DNA of 11,186 nt from Deltaproteobacteria bacterium (GTDB lineage: Bacteria > Desulfobacterota > G020345765): the NCBI GenBank assembly GCA_030616835.1, contig JAUWWP010000048.1, positions 1 to 11,186 of the forward strand. Reading direction: 5' to 3'. Position numbers and translations under genes: made by a program. Positions 1 to 6,510 of the stretch are shown in pieces (the first letter of the stretch is position 1; every line of letters starts with the position of its first letter). The notes below the pieces were generated by a model, which saw only the letters and a list, made by a program, of their open reading frames with translations, had not been told where the DNA came from and did no database searches.

Positions 1-441
1 CAGGGTAGCATTGTAAGGATGGAAAGCTTCTCTGAGCGGGAGATCCCCCTTTCCCAGACCCCGAAGGATTTTAAGTTGGTGGAGAGAAAGCCGGAAGAGA
101 TGAGCTACGGGGAGCTAAGAAGATATCTGCGAAAGCTTAAAGAAGAGGGATTCGATACTGATCCCTATCTGGTGGACCTTCAGGCCAAGCTCTCTTTTCC
201 TCTGATTAATCTAATAGTTGTTCTGATCGGGATCCCCTTTGCCCTCCGAACCGGCAGGGGGACAGGGTTCGCCTTGAGTTTTGGCCTCTGCATATTTATT
301 GGTTTTTCCTACTGGATAATCTTTGCCTTTGGCCTTTCTTTAGGCCATTCCGGTACCCTTCATCCCATAATTGCAGCCTGGATGGCAGACATCCTGTTCG
401 CCGCCTCCGGTTTTTTTATGCTGGCCAGGGTGCGCGGCTAA
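1..441 (+). CDS. lptG: LPS export ABC permease LptG, C-terminal part (5' end outside window)
   Basis: The reading frame is open from the first base, so the gene starts upstream; 146 residues are visible. The protein is the C-terminal third of an LptF/LptG (YjgP/YjgQ) permease. With LptB and LptF it forms the inner-membrane ABC transporter that lifts lipopolysaccharide onto the Lpt bridge. The segment MSYGELRRYLRKLKEEGFD followed by an L-x-x-K-L-SFPLINLIVVLIGIPFAL stretch is typical of the LptG coupling region and the first of its last three membrane helices. Two more hydrophobic helices follow, with LGHSGTLHPIIAAWMADILF between and inside them, matching the LptG pattern 'LG-SG-L-P-AAW'. LptG is preferred over LptF because of the MS-x-x-EL-x-x-Y motif and the AAW motif, but the two are close. 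The gene converges on the leftward gene ending at 753. Confidence 0.88.
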   Translation, partial: QGSIVRMESFSEREIPLSQTPKDFKLVERKPEEMSYGELRRYLRKLKEEGFDTDPYLVDLQAKLSFPLINLIVVLIGIPFALRTGRGTGFALSFGLCIFIGFSYWIIFAFGLSLGHSGTLHPIIAAWMADILFAASGFFMLARVRG

Positions 442-533
442 ACTTTAGCTTGGTCGCGATTCGGACATAATAATTACTTTCGCCAGGTCGAGGCTGAACG
501 AAGCAAAATACCAAATCGATTAAATCCAAATGC

Positions 534-670
534 CAAAATCCAAATATCAAATAAATGTCAAAAGACTAAATGTCAATCCTTCGACAAGCTCAGGACAAGA
601 AGATTTTTTGTTTATTTGTCATTTGGACTTTGGATTTCATTTGAACTTTGAGCTTTGGCATTTGACATTA
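534..670 (+). repeat. 137-bp dispersed repeat, copy A
   Basis: The stretch matches 4261-4397 in the same orientation over its full 137 bp with four mismatches and no gaps. The left arm is built of AAATGTCAAA-like words and the right arm of TTTGACATTT-like words, so the element can fold on itself imperfectly. The centre holds the word CCTTCGACAAGCTCAGGACA (578-597), which contains the direct repeat GACAAG. No protein-coding signal is seen. It fills most of the gap between lptG and the convergent gene. Confidence 0.9.
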
Positions 671-703
671 GATATTCTTCCGACAGGCTCAGGACAGGCA
701 CTA

Positions 704-724
704 AAGGGGCACCCTTAAATTTTT
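704..724 (+). terminator. Weak possible Rho-independent terminator
   Basis: AAGGG (704-708) can pair with CCCTT (712-716) around a GCA loop, followed by AAATTTTT. The stem is only 5 bp and lies about 260 bp after the lptG stop, so it is a weak candidate for ending rightward transcription. Confidence 0.25.
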
Positions 725-752
725 CCTTATGTCTGAATTACAGTTCTCTTAT

Positions 753-1880
753 CTATTTCACCTTTAGCTCGAGCTTGCCCGGGGTGCGGCCGGTAATCTC
801 CAACTGGAAACCCACAAATCTGGCAGCGCTAATGATCTCTGCCAACCGTTTACTATCCCCCTTAAAGGTAAGATTTAGGGTGGCTGTAGGGCTATCAAAG
901 CTTCTCTCATTAAGCTCGGTAACCCCATCCAGCTCCCTCAGGGCTTTTTTTACTTTCTCCAGCGAGGTATAATTTACCCCGGAGAGCACTACCTCGATAT
1001 TTATCCCGTGGAGCTTCTCTTCATTCCAGGCCTTAATGATCCTCCAGAATATCTCCCGGGCCGCCTCCTTACTGGCCTTTCTAATCGCACCGGGACCAGC
1101 GGCAGTCTTAATTGCCGCCTGAGATTTCGCCGGTTTGCTAATGGCAGCATACAGATTAGCGTTGTCAGTCTTGATCGCTTTCAGGGAAACGACGGATTCA
1201 CTGAAATAGAGGCTCATATATTCTTCCGGCTCTCCCACAGTAGCAGTTCCGATAATGATTACCTCTGCCCCTGATCGCAGGCCGATCTTTGCCGCTGCCT
1301 TGGCATTCCCCTCGGCTGCCAGGCGGAGCTCATCCTTCTTGATATTCTCCTTGGCAATGGCCTGGTCGATCATTTGAAATCCTTTTTCCAGCAGAGACTC
1401 GGTAACCACATTTTCGGCAGCACTGGATTTAAGCTCCTTTTCTCCGGCTGCCTCGGTAACCAGAACCATCATCCTCGGCTTATCCATCTCCCGGTAGATA
1501 ATAGTTGCATCTTCCTTGACCTTATCCGGGTTCACCGTGGCCTGAATCTTAACAAAATAGGAGCCCTCCCGGCGTCCTTCCTCTAAGATCTTAACATTAT
1601 GAACATACCCCTTAGCCCGGGAAATGATCTGATCCTTGACTAGCTCGAAGTTCTCTACTACTGTCTTGGCAACTACCTCTGTCCCCACCTGCTCCACTGC
1701 TGCCCTTTTTGCCTCATCCAGGGCAGCCTTCTTGGCGGCTTCCTTATTTCCCTTAATGATCTTGGCAGTTCCTGAGGCAGTTACCTGGGTCTCCTCTTCG
1801 GCGGAAGCCGGTATCAGCCATGCACTCAGGGCAAAGGCCATTGCCGCCATAAGCACTAAACCTTTTTTCATTGACTCCAT
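753..1880 (-). CDS. Secreted FlgT_N/LPP20-like protein
   Basis: The 375-residue product starts at ATG 1880, because AAAGGAGG (1893-1886) sits 5 nt upstream. A longer open frame reaching 1997 begins only with TTG and runs through repeats. Residues 1-27 form a Sec signal peptide (two Lys, a hydrophobic core, then A-S-A before EEE). Residues about 31-117 look like the N-terminal domain of flagellar assembly protein FlgT and the LPP20 lipoprotein family: an ASGTAKII start, an Ala/Lys-rich helix, RAKGYVHNVKIL and a final YFVKIQATV strand. Residues about 134-290 contain a second alpha/beta region with GAEVIIIGTATV. Residues 292-375 form another small alpha/beta domain. There is no lipobox cysteine, so a soluble periplasmic or outer-membrane-associated role is inferred. 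It is the last gene of a leftward set headed by another LPP20-like gene. The exact function is unknown. Confidence 0.72.
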   Translation of the reverse strand: MESMKKGLVLMAAMAFALSAWLIPASAEEETQVTASGTAKIIKGNKEAAKKAALDEAKRAAVEQVGTEVVAKTVVENFELVKDQIISRAKGYVHNVKILEEGRREGSYFVKIQATVNPDKVKEDATIIYREMDKPRMMVLVTEAAGEKELKSSAAENVVTESLLEKGFQMIDQAIAKENIKKDELRLAAEGNAKAAAKIGLRSGAEVIIIGTATVGEPEEYMSLYFSESVVSLKAIKTDNANLYAAISKPAKSQAAIKTAAGPGAIRKASKEAAREIFWRIIKAWNEEKLHGINIEVVLSGVNYTSLEKVKKALRELDGVTELNERSFDSPTATLNLTFKGDSKRLAEIISAARFVGFQLEITGRTPGKLELKVK

Positions 1881-1885
1881 TTCCT

Positions 1886-1893
1886 CCTCCTTT
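1886..1893 (-). promoter_or_regulatory. Ribosome binding site deciding the start at 1880
   Basis: On the minus strand AAAGGAGG (1893-1886) is followed by AGGAA and the ATG at 1880. The next in-frame ATG (1871) would be 14 nt away, so 1880 is preferred. Confidence 0.7.
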
Positions 1894-1894
1894 C

Positions 1895-1915
1895 TAATCC
1901 GCCTCCGGCGGATTA
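1895..1915. repeat. Palindrome TAATCCGCC-TCC-GGCGGATTA
   Basis: It is a perfect inverted repeat with 9-bp arms and a 3-bp loop. It ends two bases before the Shine-Dalgarno of the leftward gene at 1880, so the hairpin would form in the mRNA directly beside the ribosome binding site. There is no U-run, so it does not look like a simple terminator. Confidence 0.8.
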
Positions 1916-1916
1916 T

Positions 1917-1955
1917 AAATTGCAAATTGAAAATTGCAAAATGCAAATAATTGAA
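1917..1955. repeat. AT-rich short tandem words (AAATTGCAAA type)
   Basis: The stretch is a degenerate run of TAAATTGCAAATTG, AAAATTGCAAAATGCAAATAATTG words. It is non-coding and distinct from the AAATGTCAAA words of the 137-bp element. It belongs to the repeat mosaic between the cyclase and the FlgT_N-like gene. Confidence 0.6.
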
Positions 1956-1960
1956 TCTTG

Positions 1961-1978
1961 CCCCGATGTCCATCGGGG
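1961..1978. repeat. Palindrome CCCCGATG-TC-CATCGGGG
   Basis: It is a perfect inverted repeat with 8-bp arms and a 2-bp centre. It lies 80 bp downstream of the cyclase stop on the leftward strand. It could fold in RNA, but no U-run follows on the minus strand. A repeat-type palindrome is more likely than an intrinsic terminator. Confidence 0.75.
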
Positions 1979-2059
1979 TGAAGGATTTGAACCACAAATT
2001 TCACAAATTACACGAAGAAATTTTCCTTTTTGGGATTTGGTCATTGGGATTTTATTATA

Positions 2060-4240
2060 TTATTTTGTAGCCATTATGTAAACCCCATCCCATTCCTCCC
2101 CCGGTGGATTATCCTTCATTTCCTGGCATCGCTTTATGTATATCTGGGAGGGCATATCCTCCGAGCTTATCTTCAGGCAACTTTGAAAAAACTGGACAGC
2201 TTCCTCCCACTGCTGCCCCTGATAGAGTTGAAAACCTTTTTCGAAGCTCTCCACAAAATTCTTCAATCCGTCTGGTGACCGATTTCCAGTCATTAATTCA
2301 TATATTCTTACCGACTCCATTTTCCCCTTCACCCTGACCCGATCAATCACCCGGCATAAAACCCTCTCTTCTACTTCTTTATAGGTAAGCTCGCTGATTA
2401 ATATATTAGTCCCATACTGTTTATTCAACCCCTCGAGCCGAGAGGCTAAATTGACTGCATCTCCGATCACCGTGTAGTCAAACCTCATTGTGGAACCCAT
2501 GTTTCCCACGGTCATCGGGCCGGTATTAAGCCCGATCCCCACATCAATAACCGGCTTTCCCTCCTCCCTCCATTTATTCTGAAGGCCTCTCAGAGTCTCC
2601 ATCATATGAATTGCCGTCAGGCACCCCTTAAGCGCATGGTCGTTATATTCAATCGGTGCTCCGTAGAATGCCATTATCGCATCACCCATATACTTGTCTA
2701 CCACCCCCTCATGCTCAAAAACTATCTCAGTCATTGCCGTAAGATATTCGTTTAGAAAATTAACCAGGCTTTCAGGCTCCATCCTTTCGGAGAAAGTAGT
2801 AAATCCCCGGATGTCAGAAAAGAGCACGGTTAGCTCTTTCTTCTCGCCTCCAAGCCTGGCCAGGGAGGGATCGGCAATTAGCTGCCTTACAACCTGAGTG
2901 GAGACATACTGACCAAATGTCCGGGTAATCTGGGCCTTTTCCCGCTGCTCAATTACCCAGTGATAGGCAATCCCGCCGACGAAATTAAAGACGATCACTC
3001 CGCTTAACGGAATGGTATCAATCCAGAAATTATGCTGGACAAATAAATAATAAGAAGCCCCGGTAATTGCCCCGAAAAGTGCAATAAAAACCACCAGGCG
3101 TCCCATTATCGAAAGCTCAAAATAGATAAGGAAGACCGTAGCTAATAGCCCGATCAGGAGAATCAACCCGAATATCGGAATTTTCTTCCACCTCGTAATA
3201 AAACTACCTTCCAGGATAGTTTGAATAATATTGGCATGGATCTCCACCCCTGAGGTCAAACCAGCCTCCCGGGTCTCAATCTCTAACTCACCTTTTTTTT
3301 CGATCTCAGCCTGGGAAGGAAATGGGGTCAGATAATAATCGTGATCGGCCACCAGAGTAGTCCCAACCAGCACCACCTTTCCCTCCACTTCCTCAGGATC
3401 AAAATTGCCTTCCTTTACCCTCCAGAAAGGGATAGCGGGAAAACTCTTGGCCGGTCCAACGTAGTTAATAAGCATATTTTCCGGCAGGATAAATTTTCCA
3501 AAGCGGAAATAGCCTTCGGGGAACCCCTTTTCCCCTTCGGTAAAAAGCTCGAGTTCAGGCATTTGCTCCCGCTTGATCCCGCCTAGCTCATGTGTCGAGT
3601 GGGCATCTTCAACAGCCTCCTTATACTCAGGCACTCCGTACTCGTAGAAGCGATGCTTCACCATCTCCATCCCCAGGGTAAAGAATGCCTCCTGCCTATC
3701 TACCTCAATCTCCACCATCTGGACCTTTCGAAAGACACGGTCGGGGTCTACATTGGTAAAGTTGATTAACCCCTCCCCCAGTTCCAGTTCCCGGAAAGGC
3801 TGATAGGGCTTGACCGCTACTCCCCGACTGATGAACCGGGCCAAGATGACATTGCCGGCATACTCCAATGCCTCGATCATACATCCATCCTGACGGGGGT
3901 CCCGAAATACCGGCTTGGAGAACTCAAAGTCAATTCCAATCACATCCGCTCCCGCATCGGCTAAATTCTTGATTATCGCCCCAAAATAACAGCGGGTAAA
4001 GTCTGCTCCCCTTTTGCCCAGGATGTTCTTACTCTCCTCATCCTTGGTTACCAGAACGATATCATCCCGGGCAGGGAACTCCCCCCGAACTCGAAAGCGC
4101 AAATCGTAGCTCCATAACTCAAATCCTTCTAACCATCCCAGGGTGTAGAGAAGGCAAAAGGCCATGGTAATGGTTAGCCCGACAATAAGACCCCCCAGGA
4201 TCTTCTGCTTAGGAGAACTTTTGATTGCACCTTCCGGCAT
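2060..4240 (-). CDS. Class III adenylate cyclase with CHASE2 sensor domain
   Basis: The 726-residue membrane protein is inferred to make cAMP from ATP. Residues 14-36 form a membrane helix. Residues about 38-350 are an extracytoplasmic CHASE2 domain (LWSYDLRFRVRG, VVLVGTT, SGVEIHANIIQTIL). Three more helices follow at about 354-374, 380-402 and 407-429, as is usual for CHASE2 proteins. The cyclase domain covers about 470-645. Metal-binding D476 (FSDIRGFT) and D520 (KYMGDAIMAF) are present. The ATP-selecting pair looks like K516 and T590 (DYTVIGD), and the transition-state residues N597 and R601 (NLASR) are intact. This is the class IIIb pattern, so activity is expected. Residues 661-726 look like a TPR-like helix pair ending WDGVYIMATK. 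ATG 4240 is chosen, although no Shine-Dalgarno is seen. An in-frame TTG at 4270 lies inside a repeat. Confidence 0.92.
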   Translation of the reverse strand: MPEGAIKSSPKQKILGGLIVGLTITMAFCLLYTLGWLEGFELWSYDLRFRVRGEFPARDDIVLVTKDEESKNILGKRGADFTRCYFGAIIKNLADAGADVIGIDFEFSKPVFRDPRQDGCMIEALEYAGNVILARFISRGVAVKPYQPFRELELGEGLINFTNVDPDRVFRKVQMVEIEVDRQEAFFTLGMEMVKHRFYEYGVPEYKEAVEDAHSTHELGGIKREQMPELELFTEGEKGFPEGYFRFGKFILPENMLINYVGPAKSFPAIPFWRVKEGNFDPEEVEGKVVLVGTTLVADHDYYLTPFPSQAEIEKKGELEIETREAGLTSGVEIHANIIQTILEGSFITRWKKIPIFGLILLIGLLATVFLIYFELSIMGRLVVFIALFGAITGASYYLFVQHNFWIDTIPLSGVIVFNFVGGIAYHWVIEQREKAQITRTFGQYVSTQVVRQLIADPSLARLGGEKKELTVLFSDIRGFTTFSERMEPESLVNFLNEYLTAMTEIVFEHEGVVDKYMGDAIMAFYGAPIEYNDHALKGCLTAIHMMETLRGLQNKWREEGKPVIDVGIGLNTGPMTVGNMGSTMRFDYTVIGDAVNLASRLEGLNKQYGTNILISELTYKEVEERVLCRVIDRVRVKGKMESVRIYELMTGNRSPDGLKNFVESFEKGFQLYQGQQWEEAVQFFQSCLKISSEDMPSQIYIKRCQEMKDNPPGEEWDGVYIMATK

Positions 4241-4260
4241 AATAAAATAAAACCAAATTT

Positions 4261-4397
4261 CAAAATCCAAATGTCAAATAAATGTCAAATGACTAAATGT
4301 CAATCCTTCGACAAGCTCAGGACAAGAAGATTTTTTGTTTATTTGTCATTTGAACTTTGGATTTCATTTGAACTTTGAGCTTTGACATTTGACATTA
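4261..4397 (+). repeat. 137-bp dispersed repeat, copy B
   Basis: This is the second copy of the element at 534-670, in the same orientation, with four mismatches and the same length. The core CCTTCGACAAGCTCAGGACA is at 4305-4324. It sits directly upstream of the cyclase start. Read on the minus strand, its left arm gives three TTGACA words (4303-4298, 4288-4283, 4277-4272). Confidence 0.92.
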
Positions 4398-4448
4398 TAT
4401 CTGTATTATCTTTGCACTTTGTACTATGAACTTTGAACTTCCTAAATA

Positions 4449-4509
4449 ATTCCCTGCTATTCCCTGCTACTTCCTTGCTACTCCCTGCTACCCCCTGCCA
4501 TTCCCTGCT
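4449..4509 (-). repeat. 10-bp tandem array (AGCAGGGAAT on minus strand), six units
   Basis: Six units follow one another: 4449-4458, 4459-4468, 4469-4479 (11 bp), 4480-4489, 4490-4499 and 4500-4509, written ATTCCCTGCT with small changes on the + strand. The array begins 8 bp after the stop codon of the leftward gene 6308-4518. The same unit follows the pilB2 stop, also in the sense direction of its gene. Confidence 0.9.
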
Positions 4510-4517
4510 ATTTGACG

Positions 4518-6308
4518 CTACCGGGCAGCAAGATTCTGACTGCTGGGGGAGCCGATTTTGCCTTCCGTTCCTCCGATCATAGTATCCATTAAGATAACTA
4601 CCTTGCATTTAGTAAAAATCTGGCTGGCCTCATCAGCTAACTTTGCCCTCTGGGCTGATTCGGAGCTGACAATGACATTGGCCTTAAGCTTTCCCCCACT
4701 TTTAAGGGCCTTTACCTGCATCGGATTCCTTCCCTGTCGGAGCCGAGCCCTTTTCTGCCTTTTCCCCGGAGTAAGCTCTTTATCGCCCTTCTCCTCATTA
4801 ATTTCGGCCAGAATAAATCCATTATTACCGTCTGACATTATCAGGTTACTCAGGTCAGCTACCAAGACTGGTGGCCCGTAATGGTCACCCCTTGCCCGTG
4901 CCTTGATATAGAGAGTTTTTTCGTCGAGGAGGAAGGAGCCGTCCTTCTCAGCGATAGCATAGCTTGCCATCCCTTTTTCTTTAACAGTTTGCTTATCCAC
5001 CATCTCGGGGCCGTAGATGAGATTGCCGTCCTCATCCTCAATCTGGGGGAACATCGCCGGCCTCAATCCGGTGCCCCGGGCATCGATAATCAATCCGGTA
5101 TAGGCACCCTCCTTATCCTCCTTAGTTTCTTTTATCTCTCCCTTCTTGGTAGGTACCTTCTCGTCCAGAAAAACACTGCTGATTCCCCTTATCCCCACCA
5201 GCGGGACCTTAATAGTTACCTGATATTTCCCCTCTCTCTCCGTATCCTTCTCATCGATCACCTCAGCATCTTTAACCAGTCCCTTTATCTTAATCGCCTT
5301 CCCTTTATCATCCTTAACCTTCTTGCTTGCATCCACTCGTAGGTCGTGGACAATCTCCAGGGCATGGGCCTGGGCATCCACTACTGCTGCCCTTCTCGCC
5401 ATCTGCCGGGCCTTTATCCCCTTGCCCTTATACTTTCCCTCCCCCCGAGCGGTAACAAATAGCTCCTCGAAATTAACCTGACCGTATTTCGAAGGCTCGA
5501 TGTAGGGCTTAAAACCAGTTTCGATCTTTTTAACCACCGCCTCTGCCGGATACTGCTTCATTAGCTTCCGGGGAACTTTAACCCGGGCCTGAATCTCTAC
5601 CACGGAAGCACCTTCTTCGGTTCCCTCTGAAGTCACCTCATAGCTTAAGCCTCCCATTGTCTCGCTTATGATCTGCCTTCTATCCGGCACCTGGTCCAGA
5701 GAGACTACTGCACCTACCCCTTTCTCTACCGCATTTCGCTGGGCTACTATCAGAGCTGCCCTCCGGGAAGTGGCCTTGCCCCGGCTTTTTACCTTCACTA
5801 TCTGGAATTCCCCTTCCACCTCACCAAGTTCTACCTCAGCCTCTTCTACCGGCCTGGCCTCGGTTTTTAAATACTCCTTCAATTTATCAGCGATCTTCTC
5901 AGTGATCTCTTCCTTCAGATCCTTGATATCTTTCCCCGAAGCCCTCTCGGCAATAATCAGCGCACTATCTTTCACCCTGACTAATTTTGCATCGATCACA
6001 ACCCGGGAGTCGTCCTTTTGAATACTCCCCCGGACCAGGAGATCTGCTGAGAGTACCTTTTCCCCGGTTAATATTCTTTCCCGCTGAATCTCCTCTCTCA
6101 CCACCACCACTGCCTCTATCTTTGATAATCTCTCTTTTAGGACAGCAGCAATCTCCTTTTCCAGCCGGTCTAAGTTAGGATCGCCGCTCAAGTTCTCAAA
6201 ATCGTTAATTCCAACATTTAACCGGGCGGCAGCTATTGTGCTGGGAAAAGGTGCGAAAAAGAGCGAGAGAAAGATAACCATTGCCATTGAACCTATTAGC
6301 TTTCTCAT
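4518..6308 (-). CDS. Secreted TolB/CsgG-like protein with LPP20/FlgT-like modules
   Basis: The product is 596 residues. ATG 6308 has GGAGG (6321-6317) 8 nt upstream. Residues 1 to about 27 form a Sec signal peptide ending near A-A-A, with no lipobox. Residues about 30-147 resemble the TolB N-terminal/CsgG/FlgO fold: LNVGINDFENLSGD, a helix, a central VVVVREE strand, ADLLVRGSI and a closing amphipathic helix. Two LPP20/FlgT_N-like modules seem to follow, at about 168-255 (GKATSRRAALIVAQRNA) and about 280-385 (VTARGEGKYKG, ARQMARRAAVVDAQAHA, KYQVTIKVP). The C-terminal 190 residues include TGLIIDARGTGLRPA, a segment I associate with this kind of envelope protein, and are rich in Lys and Arg. Location is likely periplasm or outer membrane. 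Function is unknown; flagellar H/T-ring proteins and curli-export CsgG are the nearest named relatives. It heads the leftward gene set. Confidence 0.7.
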   Translation of the reverse strand: MRKLIGSMAMVIFLSLFFAPFPSTIAAARLNVGINDFENLSGDPNLDRLEKEIAAVLKERLSKIEAVVVVREEIQRERILTGEKVLSADLLVRGSIQKDDSRVVIDAKLVRVKDSALIIAERASGKDIKDLKEEITEKIADKLKEYLKTEARPVEEAEVELGEVEGEFQIVKVKSRGKATSRRAALIVAQRNAVEKGVGAVVSLDQVPDRRQIISETMGGLSYEVTSEGTEEGASVVEIQARVKVPRKLMKQYPAEAVVKKIETGFKPYIEPSKYGQVNFEELFVTARGEGKYKGKGIKARQMARRAAVVDAQAHALEIVHDLRVDASKKVKDDKGKAIKIKGLVKDAEVIDEKDTEREGKYQVTIKVPLVGIRGISSVFLDEKVPTKKGEIKETKEDKEGAYTGLIIDARGTGLRPAMFPQIEDEDGNLIYGPEMVDKQTVKEKGMASYAIAEKDGSFLLDEKTLYIKARARGDHYGPPVLVADLSNLIMSDGNNGFILAEINEEKGDKELTPGKRQKRARLRQGRNPMQVKALKSGGKLKANVIVSSESAQRAKLADEASQIFTKCKVVILMDTMIGGTEGKIGSPSSQNLAAR

Positions 6309-6348
6309 TGCAATATCCTCCTTTTTAATGAGATTAAAGGTTTAATTA

Positions 6349-6354
6349 TTTATA
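6349..6354 (-). promoter_or_regulatory. Candidate -10 box (TATAAA) of the leftward genes
   Basis: On the minus strand TATAAA (6354-6349) predicts a start near 6342, giving a leader of about 33 nt before the ATG at 6308. No -35 hexamer is recognisable at the right distance. That is expected if an activator bound at 6377-6390 replaces it. Confidence 0.45.
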
Positions 6355-6375
6355 GATTAATTATTAGCAGGTAGC

Positions 6376-6391
6376 AGTGATAAATATCACA
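6376..6391. promoter_or_regulatory. CRP/FNR-type operator AGTGA-TAAATA-TCACA
   Basis: The site matches 9 of 10 specified bases of the CRP consensus TGTGA-N6-TCACA, and GTGATA/TATCAC is a perfect 6-bp inverted repeat around AA. Its centre (6383.5) is 41.5 bp upstream of the leftward start predicted from TATAAA, the class II activator position. It is about 83 bp upstream of the rightward start predicted for pilB1. An alternative minus-strand TTGAAA (6409-6404)/TATTTA (6386-6381) promoter would overlap it. Confidence 0.5.
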
Positions 6392-6433
6392 AATTTCAGA
6401 ATCTTTCAAGATTTTTTTGCATATTGAATTTTC

Positions 6434-6460
6434 TTGACAAAAGAGAGGATTTTTTATAAT
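6434..6460 (+). promoter_or_regulatory. Sigma70-type promoter of the pilB genes
   Basis: A perfect TTGACA (6434-6439) is followed by a perfect TATAAT (6455-6460) with a short 15-bp spacer. The overlapping TAATAT (6457-6462) gives 17 bp. The expected start near 6467-6469 leaves a leader of about 42 nt before the GTG of pilB1. Confidence 0.65.
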
Positions 6461-6494
6461 ATTATATTATGCTTTACGGATAATCTGAGGTTAT

Positions 6495-6505
6495 AAAAGG
6501 AGGGG
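6495..6505 (+). promoter_or_regulatory. Strong ribosome binding site supporting a GTG start
   Basis: AAAAGGAGGGG lies just before the GTG at 6511, with GGAGG ending 7 nt upstream of it. An upstream in-frame ATG (6469) meets a stop after four codons. The GTG is therefore the only sensible start of pilB1. Confidence 0.8.
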
Positions 6506-6510
6506 TTTCG

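Larger units (their letters stand above)
442..752. other. Convergent intergenic region, 311 bp
   Basis: This lies between the lptG stop and the stop of the leftward FlgT_N-like gene. It contains copy A of the 137-bp repeat (534-670), a second core-like word CTTCCGACAGGCTCAGGACA (677-696), and a weak hairpin with a T-run (704-724). Bases 442-533 show no gene or strong signal. Short open frames here read through the repeat and are not credible genes. Confidence 0.8.
4241..4517. other. 277-bp gap between TolB-like gene and cyclase
   Basis: The gap is almost wholly repeat: copy B of the 137-bp element, then an AT-rich stretch (4398-4448) of similar TTTGNACTTTG words, then the 10-bp tandem array. 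No gene is seen. The two flanking genes may still share a transcript. Confidence 0.75.

Noticed and set aside
530..718. A small open frame of 62 codons between lptG and the convergent gene
   Set aside because: It is simply a translation of the 137-bp repeat and its core words, with no ribosome binding site and no protein-like composition.
1961..1978. Intrinsic terminator of the cyclase transcript
   Set aside because: The stem is strong but the loop is only 2 nt and no U-run follows in the leftward direction. A dispersed palindrome is the better reading.
1881..1997. A 39-codon N-terminal extension of the FlgT_N-like protein starting with TTG at 1997
   Set aside because: It runs through palindromes and AT-rich repeats, has no ribosome binding site, and would bury the clear signal peptide that follows ATG 1880.
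4241..4270. A longer start (TTG 4270) for the cyclase
   Set aside because: It lies inside copy B of the dispersed repeat and has no Shine-Dalgarno. ATG 4240 leaves a normal short cytoplasmic N-terminus before the first membrane helix, though it also lacks a good Shine-Dalgarno.
4449..4509. Possible CRISPR-like array
   Set aside because: The units are 10 bp and contiguous with no spacers, and no cas genes are present. It is a simple tandem repeat.
6469..6483. A four-codon upstream frame (ATG CTT TAC GGA TAA) in the pilB leader
   Set aside because: It sits at or next to the predicted transcription start with no ribosome binding site. It is likely chance, not a leader peptide.
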